In this document: piece by piece, positions 30,332 to 44,186 of the stretch | Layout of the letters: each line of letters starts with the position of its first letter | How positions within the stretch are numbered: position 1 is the stretch's first letter | Source of the DNA: Halopseudomonas pelagia CL-AP6 | GTDB lineage: Bacteria; Pseudomonadota; Gammaproteobacteria; Pseudomonadales; Pseudomonadaceae | Direction: 5' to 3' | Length of the DNA: 64,000 nucleotides | Assembly (NCBI RefSeq): GCF_000410875.1 | Contig: NZ_AROI01000025.1 | Coordinates: 1 to 64,000 of the forward strand | Notes under the pieces: generated by a model | What the model saw: only the letters and a program-made list of their open reading frames with translations | Told to the model about the DNA's origin: nothing | The model's database searches: none | Made by a program: the position numbers and the translations under genes

Positions 30332-30368
30332 AGGGGTTGGTGCGCTCGACTGTTAGGCGCCAATCCCT
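30332..30368 (+). promoter_or_regulatory. hairpin between dnaE and accA
   Basis: AGGGGTTGGTGC (30332-30343) can pair with GCGCCAATCCCT (30357-30368), forming a 12-bp stem with two G-U pairs and a 13-base loop. It lies 7 bases after the dnaE stop and about 58 before accA. There is no T-run, so it is not a standard terminator; an RNA stability or processing element is possible. Confidence 0.45.
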
Positions 30369-30425
30369 TAAGGTAATGAAAAATCGGACGCCCTGCTGCG
30401 GGGCCTACGCGGATAATGGATGCTT

Positions 30426-31382
30426 ATGAGCAAGAGCCAGAAATACTTGGAGTTTGAACAGCCAATAGCTGATCTGCAGGCCAAGATCGAAGAGCTGCGG
30501 CTGGTCGGCAGTGATAATTCGTTGAATATCACTGACGAAATTGCCCGCCTTCAAGACAAGAGCAAGTCGCTGACCGAAAGCATTTTCGGCAACCTGAGCA
30601 GCTGGCAAATCGCCCAGATGGCCCGGCATCCGCAGCGGCCTTATACGTTGGATTACATCAGCCACATCTTTACTGATTTCGAAGAGTTGCACGGTGATCG
30701 GCATTTCTCCGATGATGCCGCCATTGTCGGCGGCATCGCCCGGCTGGATGGCCGCCCAGTGATGATCATCGGGCATCAGAAGGGTCGCGATGTAAAGGAG
30801 AAGGTCCGGCGTAACTTTGGGATGCCCAAGCCGGAAGGCTATCGCAAGGCCTGCCGCCTGATGCAGATGGCGGAACGCTTCAACTTGCCGTTACTGACCT
30901 TTATCGATACCCCAGGTGCCTATCCGGGGATCGACGCTGAAGAGCGTGGCCAAAGCGAAGCCATCGCCTGGAATCTACAGATCATGGCCCGTTTGAAAAC
31001 GCCGATCATCGCCACTGTAATTGGTGAGGGTGGGTCCGGTGGCGCTTTGGCTATTGGGGTCTGCGATCGTCTGATGATGCTGCAATATTCCACTTATTCG
31101 GTTATTTCGCCGGAAGGCTGCGCTTCGATCCTTTGGAAGAAATCCGAGAAAGCCGCTGATGCCGCAGAAGCTATGGGTATTACCGCCGAGCGTCTGAAGG
31201 AACTCAAGCTGGTCGATAACCTCATCGCCGAGCCCCTGGGTGGCGCACAACGCAGCCCGGAAGAAATGGCCGCGCGCGTCAAGGCGCAGTTGTTGGTCGA
31301 GCTTGATGCGCTGGAAAAATTGCCCGCAGACGAGCTGCTCGAGCGTCGGTACGACCGCCTGATGGCTTTTGGTCTGAAGTAG
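30426..31382 (+). CDS. accA: acetyl-CoA carboxylase carboxyltransferase alpha subunit
   Basis: Alpha subunit of the carboxyltransferase that makes malonyl-CoA; 318 aa from the ATG at 30426. The family N-terminus ([20 protein letters not shown]), [36 protein letters not shown] and [14 protein letters not shown] are all present. An ATG at 30420 is the alternative start; neither has a strong ribosome-binding site. It lies between dnaE and tilS, and tilS begins immediately after its stop. Confidence 0.96.
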   Translation: MSKSQKYLEFEQPIADLQAKIEELRLVGSDNSLNITDEIARLQDKSKSLTESIFGNLSSWQIAQMARHPQRPYTLDYISHIFTDFEELHGDRHFSDDAAIVGGIARLDGRPVMIIGHQKGRDVKEKVRRNFGMPKPEGYRKACRLMQMAERFNLPLLTFIDTPGAYPGIDAEERGQSEAIAWNLQIMARLKTPIIATVIGEGGSGGALAIGVCDRLMMLQYSTYSVISPEGCASILWKKSEKAADAAEAMGITAERLKELKLVDNLIAEPLGGAQRSPEEMAARVKAQLLVELDALEKLPADELLERRYDRLMAFGLK

Positions 31383-32711
31383 ATGTTCTCTTCGCAGGAA
31401 CTGCTCAGGCAGTTGCTGCCCTGCACGGACGCCCCGGCCTGGTGGTTGGGGTTGTCTGGTGGCATGGACTCTATGGTCCTGCTCGACGCACTGGCTGAAT
31501 TGCGCAACACCCATTCGTTACCGCCTATCAAAGCCTTGCACATACATCACGGACTGCATGTCGATGCCGATCTGTGGACGGAACACTGCGAGCAGCAATG
31601 TCGTGCGCGTGGGGTCGAGCTGGTGGTCGAGCGGGTGCAGCTTGCGTTGGGCGCCAGTATCGAGGCCCAGGCCCGTGCTGCGCGCTACCAGGCCTTTGCC
31701 GCACATATGGGGAGCGCAGATTGCCTGCTACTGGCTCACCATCAAGATGATCAACTGGAAACCCTGTTGTTCAGAATGCTCCGCGGTACCGGACTGCGTG
31801 GGCTTGCGGGCATGCCGCAGGCGCGGCCATTGGCGCAGGGGCGTCTGTTCAGACCGTTGCTGGGCTGGAGTCGCGCGCAGCTTCTGGTCTGGGCCGAGTC
31901 CAGACAGCTGTGCTGGATCGAAGATCCGGCCAACCGAGATGAGCGCTTTGCCCGCACTCTGTTGCGCTATGACCTGCTGCCCTGTTTGGCTAAAAAATGG
32001 CCAGCGGCGCCATCCAATCTGCTGCAACTGGCGGAGCATACGGCTGAGGCCAATTTGATTCTGGACGAGCGTGCCGAGCAAGACCTGGAGCTGGCCCGGC
32101 CGGGTGTTACCGACCCCTGGCTGCGTGACTGGCAAAGCCTCGATGCTACCTATGTTCAGGCGCTGTCAATACCCAGGCAGAGCAACCTGCTGCGCTATTG
32201 GTGCCGCCTGAACCAGTACGCACCGCCACCAAGGCGGCAGTTGCAGGCGTTTCTGGGTCAGTTGGCCGCCAGCAGCACCGGGCAGCCGGAAATGCGCGTC
32301 GACGACTATCGATTATGCCGTTCGTCGGGTCGTCTTTGGCTCTTGCCCGATGCCATAGCACGCCCGCCCGTTCCCCAGACCCTAGGCACCTGGGGCGATA
32401 CGCCGCTGGCCGCCGGCAATGGCCGCTTGCTGATCAGGCCTGCAGAGCAGGGGGTTCGCTGGTTCGCCGGCGATTGGCATATTGCCTATCGCCAGGGCGG
32501 TGAACAGATAAAGCTCCCTGGGCGTCCCACGCAGCCACTAAAGGATCTGTTGCAGCAGGCGGGTATTCCGTCCTGGCTGCGCATCCGGGTTCCATTGCTA
32601 TACTGCGACGAGCAACTGGTTTCCGTAGCTGGGCGCTGGAATGCCCAGGAAGCGTCTGCGAGCGGCGACGAAACGGCTTTTCAGATCACTTGGGTGCCGC
32701 TAACAGATTGA
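31383..32711 (+). CDS. tilS: tRNA(Ile)-lysidine synthase
   Basis: ATP-dependent enzyme of 442 aa that converts C34 of tRNA-Ile(CAU) to lysidine, changing its reading from AUG to AUA. The PP-loop motif SGGMDS is at 25-30; HHGLHVDAD and LLAHHQDDQLET follow. A middle TilS substrate-binding domain and a C-terminal domain (VRWFAGDWHIAYRQGGEQIK onwards) are present. The ATG directly abuts the accA stop. The promoter for pyrG overlaps its own stop codon. Confidence 0.95.
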   Translation: MFSSQELLRQLLPCTDAPAWWLGLSGGMDSMVLLDALAELRNTHSLPPIKALHIHHGLHVDADLWTEHCEQQCRARGVELVVERVQLALGASIEAQARAARYQAFAAHMGSADCLLLAHHQDDQLETLLFRMLRGTGLRGLAGMPQARPLAQGRLFRPLLGWSRAQLLVWAESRQLCWIEDPANRDERFARTLLRYDLLPCLAKKWPAAPSNLLQLAEHTAEANLILDERAEQDLELARPGVTDPWLRDWQSLDATYVQALSIPRQSNLLRYWCRLNQYAPPPRRQLQAFLGQLAASSTGQPEMRVDDYRLCRSSGRLWLLPDAIARPPVPQTLGTWGDTPLAAGNGRLLIRPAEQGVRWFAGDWHIAYRQGGEQIKLPGRPTQPLKDLLQQAGIPSWLRIRVPLLYCDEQLVSVAGRWNAQEASASGDETAFQITWVPLTD

Positions 32712-32736
32712 GCAATTGGGGGGTGTCTGGTATCCT
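32708..32736 (+). promoter_or_regulatory. predicted promoter of the pyrG-kdsA-eno operon
   Basis: TTGAGC (32708-32713), a 17-base spacer ending in TGG, then TATCCT (32731-32736): an extended -10 sigma70 type. The -35 covers the tilS stop codon. It gives a leader of about 100 bases that contains a small GCGGC/GCCGC hairpin at 32803-32816. Confidence 0.55.
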
Positions 32737-32827
32737 GACTTCCCATCTTGACGAGACTTTGGGAATCAACAAGTGCTTCCCCCAGGCTCCCTTCGATTCC
32801 CCGCGGCTCTGGCCGCTTAACAGTTAA

Positions 32828-35344
<2,517 letters not shown>

Positions 35345-35367
35345 TTACCCCCTTTTTTCTTTTGTAG

Positions 35368-36675
<1,308 letters not shown>

Positions 36676-36681
36676 TCAACG

Positions 36682-36954
36682 GTGAAATGGCTCTGGTTGG
36701 TCGCGCTGCTGTTGCTGGGCGGGCTGCAATATCGCCTGTGGGTAGGCGAGGGTAGTCTGGCTCATGTAACCCAGCTCAAACAGCAGATTGACGAGCAGGC
36801 CCGTGAGAACGAGCAGTTGCTAGAGCGCAATCGCGTGCTCACAGCTGAAGTGGTCGAGCTCAAACAGGGGCTGGAAACCGTTGAAGAGCGTGCCCGGCAT
36901 GAGCTGGGCATGGTCAAGGAAGGCGAGACCCTGTTTCAGTTGAGCGACGAATGA
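36682..36954 (+). CDS. ftsB: cell division protein FtsB
   Basis: Bitopic inner-membrane protein of 90 aa in the FtsQLB divisome subcomplex. An N-terminal membrane helix (WLWLVALLLLGGLQYRLWVG) is followed by a coiled coil with leucine heptads (about 28-66) and the conserved ERARHELGMVKEGE segment. The start is a GTG at 36682, six bases after the eno stop. The stop overlaps the ispD ATG (ATGA), a linkage known for ftsB-ispD. Confidence 0.95.
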   Translation: MKWLWLVALLLLGGLQYRLWVGEGSLAHVTQLKQQIDEQARENEQLLERNRVLTAEVVELKQGLETVEERARHELGMVKEGETLFQLSDE

Positions 36955-37637
36955 ATTTGCCTTTCTGGGTTGTGATCCCTGCGGCGGGCGTTGGCTCGCG
37001 TATGCAGGCGGATCGGCCCAAGCAGTACCTTCCTCTGGGCAATCGCGCCCTGATTGAGCATACCCTTGATTGTTTTCTCGGCCAGCCCGGTTTGAATGGG
37101 CTGGTGGTCTGTCTTGCCGAAGACGATGCCTGGTGGCCGACGCTGGCCTGTGCCACAGATCAGCGGATCAGACGTGCTCCCGGTGGGTGTGAGCGGGCCG
37201 ACTCGGTGCTCTCAGGCCTGCACACTCTCTCCGAGCTGGGTGCGCAGGATAACGACTGGGTGTTGGTGCATGACGCGGCGCGTCCGCACCTTGCCGCCAC
37301 GGATCTGCATAAGCTGCTGGAAAGCCTGCGCGATGATCCTATAGGCGGCTTGTTGGCTGTGCCGGTGCGCGACACCCTGAAACAGGCCGATGCCCATGGC
37401 CGAGTGACCGCTACACCGGACCGCTCACTGTTCTGGCAGGCCTACACTCCCCAGATGTTCCGTCTTGGTGCCTTGCGTCAGGCGCTGACCGATGCCCTGG
37501 CCTGTGGCGCACTGATTACCGACGAGGCCTCGGCCATGGAACGAGCCGGTTTTGCCCCCCGTCTGATCGAAGGGCGTGCCGACAATATCAAGGTTACTCG
37601 TCCCGAGGATCTGGACTGGCTGGCCCGCCTGCTCTGA
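36951..37637 (+). CDS. ispD: 2-C-methyl-D-erythritol 4-phosphate cytidylyltransferase
   Basis: Third step of the MEP pathway, using CTP; 228 aa. The nucleotide-binding signature AAGVGSRMQADRPKQYLPL begins at residue 11, and VHDAARPHL and TDEASAMERAG follow. It overlaps ftsB. In many Pseudomonas genomes ispF lies a short distance further on; here imuA follows and ispF is not in the window, so it must be elsewhere. Confidence 0.97.
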   Translation: MNLPFWVVIPAAGVGSRMQADRPKQYLPLGNRALIEHTLDCFLGQPGLNGLVVCLAEDDAWWPTLACATDQRIRRAPGGCERADSVLSGLHTLSELGAQDNDWVLVHDAARPHLAATDLHKLLESLRDDPIGGLLAVPVRDTLKQADAHGRVTATPDRSLFWQAYTPQMFRLGALRQALTDALACGALITDEASAMERAGFAPRLIEGRADNIKVTRPEDLDWLARLL

Positions 37638-37702
37638 CGTTTTTCTTGCTTTGAGTAAACGGTACCTTTCTGCGGATATTGTCCTTTTGCTGGGCGATTC
37701 AG

Positions 37703-37726
37703 ATTGCGCGCATATCTGTGCGCAAT
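37703..37726. repeat. 24-base dyad upstream of the imuA promoter
   Basis: The arms ATTGCGCGCA and TGTGCGCAAT are separated by TATC and match in 9 of 10 positions. The dyad lies between ispD and the -35 of imuA and has no T-run, so it looks more like a protein-binding site than a terminator. Confidence 0.45.
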
Positions 37727-37731
37727 TCCGG

Positions 37732-37760
37732 TTGACCCTGTATGCATGAGCAAATATGCT
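37732..37760 (+). promoter_or_regulatory. promoter of imuA-imuB-dnaE2
   Basis: TTGACC (37732-37737), 17-base spacer, TATGCT (37755-37760), close to sigma70 consensus. The predicted start near 37767 is the centre of the LexA box, the classical arrangement for SOS repression. Confidence 0.7.
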
Positions 37761-37774
37761 GTACATATATACAG
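37759..37774. promoter_or_regulatory. LexA (SOS) operator
   Basis: CTGTACATATATACAG is a perfect 16-base palindrome fitting the gammaproteobacterial LexA consensus CTGT-N8-ACAG. It overlaps the -10 and the predicted transcription start of the imuA operon. lexA itself is not adjacent. Confidence 0.92.
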
Positions 37775-37800
37775 CATTATATGCTTAAGCAGGTTCTTCT

Positions 37801-37875
37801 ATGTTCTCTCTCAACTTTTCCGACACTGTTCATCGTATTGTTGCTAAGCGCTTTCCCCTAGGCCGGAGTCGCTGA
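37801..37875 (+). CDS. possible 24-aa leader peptide of the imuA operon
   Basis: An ATG at 37801, with AGG seven to eight bases upstream, opens 24 codons (MFSLNFSDTVHR...) ending in TGA at 37873-37875. The stop overlaps the imuA ATG by one base (TGATG). It starts about 34 bases after the predicted SOS transcription start, so it would be on the mRNA. The peptide is basic (K16, R17, R22, R24) with no membrane segment. Whether it is made, and whether it only couples translation to imuA, is unknown. Confidence 0.45.
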   Translation: MFSLNFSDTVHRIVAKRFPLGRSR

Positions 37876-38492
37876 TGGGCGCGGTTGTCTCACTGTCGAC
37901 ATTACTCGATGAGCGGCGCGTCTGGCGTGGTCGACCCGCGGCGGTGCCTGCTGCCGGGCATCCGACTGGCTTTGCCGAACTGGATGCGGCCTTGCCGTCG
38001 GGAGGCTGGCCGGAGGCGGCGCTTAGTGAAATCCTTACGCAGGCCGAAGGCACCGGGGAGTTGCAGTTGCTCTGGCCTACCCTCAAACGGCTTGCACTGG
38101 CGGGCGAGCGGGTAGTGCTGATCGGCCCGCCGCATATCCCCTTTGCTCCGGCCTGGCAGGCGGCAGGCATCAACCTGGCATGCTTGTCGGTGGTTCAGGC
38201 CAGCGGCAGCGATGCCCTCTGGGCTGCTGAGCAATGCCTGCGTTCGGGGGCCTGCGGGGCGGTTTTGTGCTGGCCGCAGCAAGCTAATGATCGGGTCTTG
38301 CGGCGTTTGCAGGTCGCCGCAGAAAGCGGGCAGACCCTGGGCTTTGCCTATCGGCCGATCGAGGAGGCGATCAACCCGTCGCCTGCGGCCTTGCGCCTGA
38401 CCATCGAAACCCAGCCAACTCAACTGCGGGTGCTGAAATGCCGCGGCGGCTTGGCTCCCGCCCATCCGATTCCCTTCAGCGTCTGGCATTGA
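37875..38492 (+). CDS. imuA: translesion synthesis protein ImuA
   Basis: A 205 aa RecA/SulA-like protein of the damage-inducible ImuA-ImuB-DnaE2 mutasome. The ATG overlaps the stop of a 24-codon ORF; GGAG in GGCCGGAGTCGCTG gives the ribosome-binding site. Features seen: an N-terminal segment with TGFAELDAALPSGGWPEAALSE resembling the RecA-like core start, where a degenerate Walker A would sit, and the beta strands VLIGPPHIPFAP and GAVLCWPQ. Gammaproteobacterial ImuA proteins are about this length. Control by LexA is expected from the operator at 37759. Confidence 0.9.
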   Translation: MGAVVSLSTLLDERRVWRGRPAAVPAAGHPTGFAELDAALPSGGWPEAALSEILTQAEGTGELQLLWPTLKRLALAGERVVLIGPPHIPFAPAWQAAGINLACLSVVQASGSDALWAAEQCLRSGACGAVLCWPQQANDRVLRRLQVAAESGQTLGFAYRPIEEAINPSPAALRLTIETQPTQLRVLKCRGGLAPAHPIPFSVWH

Positions 38493-38499
38493 GTCCGCC

Positions 38500-39915
38500 A
38501 TGCTCTGGGCCTGCATACTCTTGCCGCAACTGGCGCTAGACGCGGTACTCCGCGGGTTGGCTGATCCCCAGGCGCCGTTAGCGCTGATCAGTGGCACCCC
38601 GCAACGCCGGGTGCTGCAAACGGTCAATGCCGCGGCCCGCGAGCTGGGGCTGCGGCCAGGCCAATCCCTGACGGCGGCGCAGATGTTGTCCCGGGATTTT
38701 GCCATGCAGGAATATGATCCTGCGCAGATCGAACGTTGGCAGGGTTTTCTTGCAGCCTGGGCCTACCGTTTCAGTTCGCATGTCAGCCTGCACTACCCGC
38801 GGGCACTGGTGATGGAGGTCGAGTCGAGTTTCGCCTTGTTCGGCCCCTGGGAGCGGTTTGAAGCACAACTGCGTGACGAGTTGACGGCATTGGGTTTCCG
38901 TCATCGGATCGTATTGGCGCCTAACCCGGCGGCGGCGCGTATCTTGACCAACGTCCATGATGGCTTGGCCGTACTACAAGCCGAGGCTCTAAGACAGAGG
39001 CTGGAGCAAATACCTGTGACTCGCGCCGGGTTCGACGCCGAGGTTGCAAGGGCCTTTGCCCGCATGGGGTTGCACCAGTTGCATCAGATACTGGCGCTAC
39101 CCCGCGCCGGACTGGCCAAGCGCTTTCCCGAGGATGTACTCAAGCACCTTGATACGCTGCTCGGCCTCAGAGCTCAGGCACTGGACTGTTATGCACCTGC
39201 AGACGCCTTCGATATGCGTATCGAACTCAATTTTGATGTCGGGTCACACCAGGCGCTGTTGTTTCCGCTACGGCGTCTGACCTCGGATCTGGCGGCTTTT
39301 CTGGCTGGGCGCGACAGCGGCGTGCAGCGTTTCGTTTTGCATCTGGAGCATCGCGAGGGTGAGGACAGTCTGGTGTCAGTAGGTCTGCTCAGCCCGGAAC
39401 GCGATGCGGCGATGTTGTTCGAACTGGCGCGTGGTCGTCTGGAGCAACTGCAGGTACGTGCGCCGGTGCAGGCGCTGCGGCTTCTCGCCAGAGACCTACC
39501 GGCTTTTGTACCGCAAAAACGTGAACTCTTCGATGAGCGGCCACAGCAAAGCCTGCCCTGGGAACAGCTACGTGAACGCTTGCGTGCGCGCTTGGGGGAT
39601 GAGACGGTATCGGCCCTGTCGGTGCGCCCTGATCACCGTCCGGAGCAGGCCTGGCGGACCTCACACAATAGCGCTCCACTGTTGCAGGGTGACTATAAAA
39701 TCGCCCGGCCTGGCTGGCTGTTGCAAGAGCCGCAGGCGCAACTGAGCGGTCTGCGGATTCTTGCTGGCCCGGAACGCATCGAAAGCGGCTGGTGGGATGG
39801 CCGCGATATGCGTCGCGACTACTATCTGGTAGAAACCGTCGGCGGCCAGCGCGCCTGGGCCTATCGCCCAGTGGGCCAGGGTGGGCCGCTGTGGTTGCAT
39901 GGCTGGTTCGCATGA
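38500..39915 (+). CDS. imuB: ImuB, Y-family polymerase-like mutasome scaffold
   Basis: A 471 aa homologue of Y-family polymerases that acts as adaptor to the sliding clamp and DnaE2. The N-terminal palm is present, but the catalytic acidic motif expected near residue 8 reads [12 protein letters not shown], lacking the DxD/DMDAF-type aspartates. The second acidic motif is [11 protein letters not shown] where active polymerases have SLDEAF. This loss is a known ImuB trait and points to a non-catalytic role. It lies 7 bases after imuA; dnaE2 begins inside its stop codon. Confidence 0.93.
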   Translation: MLWACILLPQLALDAVLRGLADPQAPLALISGTPQRRVLQTVNAAARELGLRPGQSLTAAQMLSRDFAMQEYDPAQIERWQGFLAAWAYRFSSHVSLHYPRALVMEVESSFALFGPWERFEAQLRDELTALGFRHRIVLAPNPAAARILTNVHDGLAVLQAEALRQRLEQIPVTRAGFDAEVARAFARMGLHQLHQILALPRAGLAKRFPEDVLKHLDTLLGLRAQALDCYAPADAFDMRIELNFDVGSHQALLFPLRRLTSDLAAFLAGRDSGVQRFVLHLEHREGEDSLVSVGLLSPERDAAMLFELARGRLEQLQVRAPVQALRLLARDLPAFVPQKRELFDERPQQSLPWEQLRERLRARLGDETVSALSVRPDHRPEQAWRTSHNSAPLLQGDYKIARPGWLLQEPQAQLSGLRILAGPERIESGWWDGRDMRRDYYLVETVGGQRAWAYRPVGQGGPLWLHGWFA

Positions 39916-42900
39916 ACACGGATCAAGAACTGGCCTGCACTGAGGGTTACGCCGAACTGCACTGCCTGTCGAACTTCAGCTTCCAGCGTGGCGCTTCTAG
40001 CGCCCAGGAATTGTTTGAGCGCGCACAATTGCATGGCTATACGGCATTGGCGGTGACTGACGAATGCTCGCTGGCCGGTATCGTCCGCGCCTGGCAGGCC
40101 GCAAAAGACACTGGCGTACCCTTGATTGTCGGCAGCGAGATGCAGGTGCAGAGCGGGCCAAAACTGGTGCTGCTAGCAGAAAATCTGCAAGGCTATCAGC
40201 GCTTGTGCTGGTTGATCACCCAGGCCCGCCGCCGCGCGCCAAAAGGCGAGTATCGTCTACTGCCGGAGGATTTCCAGCCACCGCTGGACGGTCTGCTGGC
40301 GCTGTGGCTACCCGGCGAGGAGCCCTGCCTGCAACAGGGTCAGTGGTTGCGCGAGCTGTTTCCTCAGGTCCTGTGGCTCGCGGTAGAGCTGCACTGCGGT
40401 CAGGATGATGCTCAGCGTTTGGCACAACTGCGCGCCACCGCTCAGGCGCTGGATCTGCCCTTGGTCGCCACCGGCGATGTGCATATGCATGCCCGCGGTC
40501 GGCGTGCCCTGCAGGACACCATGACTGCCATCCGCTATCACTGCGCCCTGTCTGAGGCGGGGTTACGGCTGTTCCCTAATGGTGAACGTCATTTGCGCTC
40601 ACCTGCGGCCCTGGCCGAAACCTATCCCGCAGACTTGCTCGCAGCAACCCAGGTGGTGGCCGCCCGTTGCACCTTCGATCTCGGGCAACTGCGCTATCAA
40701 TACCCGCGTGAACTGGTTCCGCAAGGGCAAACGCCGGCCAGTTGGCTGCGCGAATTAACCGAACAGGGCATTCGCTGGCGCTGGCCTGCCGGGCTAACAG
40801 ACAAGGTGCGGCTGCAGATCGACAAGGAGCTGGAGCTGATCAGCTTCAAGGAGTACGAAAGCTATTTTCTCACGGTCCATGACATCGTCCGTTTTGCCCG
40901 TGAGCGGCATATTCTCTGCCAGGGTCGGGGGTCGGCGGCCAACTCGGCAGTGTGTTTCGCATTGGGCATTACTGAAATAGATCCAGCAAAATCAAATCTG
41001 TTGTTCGAGCGTTTCCTCTCCCGCGAGCGCAATGAACCGCCGGATATCGACGTGGATTTCGAGCATGACCGCCGTGAGGAAGTTATCCAATACGTATTCC
41101 AGCACTATGGTAGGCACCGGGCGGCGTTGACCGCGGTGGCCAGCAGTTACCGTGGTGCCGGTGCTATCCGTGATGTGGCCAAGGCGTTGGGCATGCCGGC
41201 CGACCAAGTCAACGCGCTGGCTGACTGTTGCGGCCGTTGGAGCAGCAAGATCCCTGCGGATGAACGTCTGCGCGAATCCGGGTTTGATCCGGCACATCCG
41301 TTGTTGCACCGGGTATTGATGCTGACCGAGGAACTGATCGGCTTTCCTCGGCACCTGTCACAGCATCCGGGTGGCTTCGTGATTTCCGAACAACCATTGC
41401 ATACGCTGGTGCCGGTAGAAAACGCGGCCATGGATGAGCGCACCATCATCCAGTGGGACAAAGACGATCTGGATCTGGTCGGGCTGCTCAAGGTTGATAT
41501 TCTCGCACTGGGTATGCTCAGCGCGCTGCGTCGCACCTTTGATCTGCTGCGCCTGCACCGCGACCGCGATCTGACCCTGGCGACCCTTCCCGCTGACGAC
41601 AAACCTACATACGAGATGATCAGCCGTGCTGATACCGTCGGTGTATTCCAGATTGAATCGCGGGCGCAGATGGCCATGCTGCCGCGGCTCAGGCCGCAGA
41701 CCTTTTATGATCTGGTGATTGAAGTGGCGATTGTCAGGCCGGGGCCGATTCAGGGCGATATGGTGCATCCCTATCTGCGCCGGCGAAATGGCGAGGAGGA
41801 GGTGACCTACCCATCCGAGGCCCTGCGCGCGGTATTTGAAAGAACCCTGGGCGTACCGCTGTTTCAGGAGCAGGTGATGGAGCTGGCGATTGTCGCCGCC
41901 GGCTATAGCGCCGATGAGGCTGACCAGCTGCGCCGCAGTATGGCTGCCTGGAAGCGTCACGGTGGTCTGGAGCCGCACCAGAAACGCTTGACCGAAGGCA
42001 TGCTTGAGCGCGGTTATAGTGCGGAGTTTGCCGCGCGTATTTTCGAGCAGATCAAGGGTTTTGGCAGTTACGGTTTTCCCGAATCGCATGCTGCCAGTTT
42101 TGCGCTGCTGACCTACGCCAGTTGCTGGCTGAAATGCCATGAGCCGGCCGCCTTTACCTGCGCGCTAATCAACAGCTGGCCGATGGGGTTTTATAGCCCC
42201 GATCAGTTATTGCAAGACGCGCGTCGGCATCAACTGGAAACCCTGCCGGTGGATGTGCGTTACAGCCAATGGGACTGCACCCTGGAAGGCGGCGGCGCCA
42301 CTGAGGCGGAGCAGCCGGCCATTCGTCTGGGATTGTGTATGGTGCGCGGATTTCGCGAGGACGACGCGCTACGCCTTATGCAGTGCCGGGAGCAGGCGAT
42401 GTTTGCCGGGGTGACCGATCTGTGCGAGCGGGCGCAACTGTCGGCGCGCGCGCGTGAACTGCTGGCTGATGCTGGCGCCTTGCGCGGATTGGCGGGGCAC
42501 CGTCACCGGGCGCGCTGGGCGATTGCCGGAGTCGAGCCGCAGATGCCGCTGTTTGCCGGGCTCAGCGCTGAGGAAGAGCCCGCTGTCAGGTTGCCGTCGC
42601 CGACCCAGGGCGAAGATCTACAGGCCGATTATGCCAGTGTGGGTACCACGTTGGGCCCGCATCCGCTGAGTCTGTTGCGTGATCAGTTTACTGCAAGACG
42701 CTGCCGCAGTTCGCGGGAGTTGGTCTTGATCGAAAGCGGTCGGCCGGTCTCGGTGGCGGGTCTGGTTACTGGCCGGCAAAAACCCGGCACCGCCAGCGGG
42801 GTGATCTTTGTCACCCTGGAAGACGAGTACGGTATGGTCAACGTGGTGGTCTGGCACGCATTGGGCGAGCGCCAACGGCGTGAGCTGCTTGGCTCACAAC

Positions 42901-43022
42901 TGATGCAGGTGGATGGCTATGTCGAGTCGGAGAAGGGCGTCATTCATTTGATAGCCCGGCGGCTACACAACCTTAACTCGCTGTTGGCGGGGCTGGATGT
43001 GCGCAGCCGGGATTTCCACTAG
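39912..43022 (+). CDS. dnaE2: error-prone DNA polymerase DnaE2 (ImuC)
   Basis: C-family polymerase of 1036 aa for damage-induced translesion synthesis. PHP domain at the N-terminus ([20 protein letters not shown]), palm with the catalytic motif [20 protein letters not shown] near 378, [18 protein letters not shown], and a C-terminal OB fold ([20 protein letters not shown]). It lacks the clamp-binding C-terminal region of DnaE, consistent with its shorter length. The start at 39912 overlaps the imuB stop (ATGA). It is convergent with the acyl-CoA dehydrogenase gene, with only 12 bases between stops and no visible terminator. Confidence 0.96.
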   Translation: MNTDQELACTEGYAELHCLSNFSFQRGASSAQELFERAQLHGYTALAVTDECSLAGIVRAWQAAKDTGVPLIVGSEMQVQSGPKLVLLAENLQGYQRLCWLITQARRRAPKGEYRLLPEDFQPPLDGLLALWLPGEEPCLQQGQWLRELFPQVLWLAVELHCGQDDAQRLAQLRATAQALDLPLVATGDVHMHARGRRALQDTMTAIRYHCALSEAGLRLFPNGERHLRSPAALAETYPADLLAATQVVAARCTFDLGQLRYQYPRELVPQGQTPASWLRELTEQGIRWRWPAGLTDKVRLQIDKELELISFKEYESYFLTVHDIVRFARERHILCQGRGSAANSAVCFALGITEIDPAKSNLLFERFLSRERNEPPDIDVDFEHDRREEVIQYVFQHYGRHRAALTAVASSYRGAGAIRDVAKALGMPADQVNALADCCGRWSSKIPADERLRESGFDPAHPLLHRVLMLTEELIGFPRHLSQHPGGFVISEQPLHTLVPVENAAMDERTIIQWDKDDLDLVGLLKVDILALGMLSALRRTFDLLRLHRDRDLTLATLPADDKPTYEMISRADTVGVFQIESRAQMAMLPRLRPQTFYDLVIEVAIVRPGPIQGDMVHPYLRRRNGEEEVTYPSEALRAVFERTLGVPLFQEQVMELAIVAAGYSADEADQLRRSMAAWKRHGGLEPHQKRLTEGMLERGYSAEFAARIFEQIKGFGSYGFPESHAASFALLTYASCWLKCHEPAAFTCALINSWPMGFYSPDQLLQDARRHQLETLPVDVRYSQWDCTLEGGGATEAEQPAIRLGLCMVRGFREDDALRLMQCREQAMFAGVTDLCERAQLSARARELLADAGALRGLAGHRHRARWAIAGVEPQMPLFAGLSAEEEPAVRLPSPTQGEDLQADYASVGTTLGPHPLSLLRDQFTARRCRSSRELVLIESGRPVSVAGLVTGRQKPGTASGVIFVTLEDEYGMVNVVVWHALGERQRRELLGSQLMQVDGYVESEKGVIHLIARRLHNLNSLLAGLDVRSRDFH

Positions 43023-43034
43023 GCATTCGGTTTT

Positions 43035-44186
43035 TCAGAGTGAGTAATGGCGCAGCTCGCGGGCGATCAGCAGCCGCTGTATCTCGCTGGTGCCTTCGTA
43101 GATCTGGGTAATGCGCGCGTCCCGATACAAACGCTCGACCGGGTAGTCCTCCAGATAGCCATAGCCACCGTGGATCTGGATCGCCTTGCTGCACACCGCC
43201 TCGGCCATTTCGCTGGCAAATAGCTTGGCCTGGGAGGCTTCCGACAGGCACGGGAGCCCTGCGCTGCGCAGACGCGCCGCATGCAGGATCAGCAGCCGGG
43301 CCGCATTGAGCTGCATTTGCATGTCCGCAAGCATATTGGCGATGCTCTGGTGCTCGGTGAGCGCCTGGCCGAACTGCGTGCGCTCACGAGCATAGCCCAG
43401 TGCAGCTTCAAAGGCCGCGCGGGCAATACCGAGTGCTTGGGCGGCAATTCCGATACGCCCACCTTCCAGGTTCGACAGGGCGATGGACAGGCCCTTGCCA
43501 CGCTGCCCGAGTAGCGCGCTTTCTGGGATGCGGCAGTTGTCCAGGCTGATGGCACAGGTGTCCGAGCCGCGAATACCCAGCTTGTGTTCCATGCGCTCGA
43601 CGCGGAATCCCGGATTGTCGGTTGGCAGCAGAAATGCCGACAGGCCTTTCTTGCCTAGCTCCGGATCGGTCACCGCGAAGACCACCGCCAGGCTGGCACG
43701 TTTGCCGTTGCTGACGAACTGCTTGGCGCCATTGAGCACCCATTCGCCGTTCTCCAGCACCGCCCGGGTGCGCAGATTGTGCGCTTCAGAGCCGGCTTGG
43801 GGTTCCGTCAGGCAGAAGCAGCCAAGCGCCTCGCCGCTCGCCAGTCGTGCCAGCCAGGTTTGCTTCTGCTCGTCGCTACCGTAATTCAGTACCGGGCCGC
43901 AGCCGACGGAATTGTGCACGCTCATCAGCGCGCCAGTGGCGCCGCAGCCGGCCGAGACTTCTTCTACGGCCAACGCATAGGCCACATAGTCAACGTAGCT
44001 GCCGCCCCATTCTTCCGGCACAACCATGCCCAGCAGGCCCAGTTCGCCCATCTGTGCGATAACGCTGCTGTCGATCCAGGCGCTTTTGTCCCATTCGGCA
44101 GCCCGCGGGGCCAGCTCGGCCTGGGCAAACTGGCGGGCCATGTCGCGAATCAGTCGCTGGTCTTCGCTCAATTCCAGATCGTTCAT
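43035..44186 (-). CDS. acyl-CoA dehydrogenase, probably isobutyryl-CoA (valine catabolism)
   Basis: FAD-dependent acyl-CoA dehydrogenase of 383 aa. Motifs: [17 protein letters not shown] (flavin/substrate contact), GAKQFVSNG, the C-terminal [20 protein letters not shown] and the catalytic base E364 in [14 protein letters not shown]. The substrate is inferred from its operon: it follows mmsB and 3-hydroxyisobutyryl-CoA hydrolase with a four-base overlap, the context of valine degradation, where isobutyryl-CoA is oxidised to methacrylyl-CoA. Another short or branched acyl-CoA is possible. Confidence 0.9.
   Translation of the reverse strand: MNDLELSEDQRLIRDMARQFAQAELAPRAAEWDKSAWIDSSVIAQMGELGLLGMVVPEEWGGSYVDYVAYALAVEEVSAGCGATGALMSVHNSVGCGPVLNYGSDEQKQTWLARLASGEALGCFCLTEPQAGSEAHNLRTRAVLENGEWVLNGAKQFVSNGKRASLAVVFAVTDPELGKKGLSAFLLPTDNPGFRVERMEHKLGIRGSDTCAISLDNCRIPESALLGQRGKGLSIALSNLEGGRIGIAAQALGIARAAFEAALGYARERTQFGQALTEHQSIANMLADMQMQLNAARLLILHAARLRSAGLPCLSEASQAKLFASEMAEAVCSKAIQIHGGYGYLEDYPVERLYRDARITQIYEGTSEIQRLLIARELRHYSL

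Noticed and set aside
38500-39915. imuB as an active Y-family polymerase or a broken gene
   Set aside because: The catalytic acidic residues are missing, but the frame is intact and ImuB proteins normally lack them, so it is neither active polymerase nor pseudogene.
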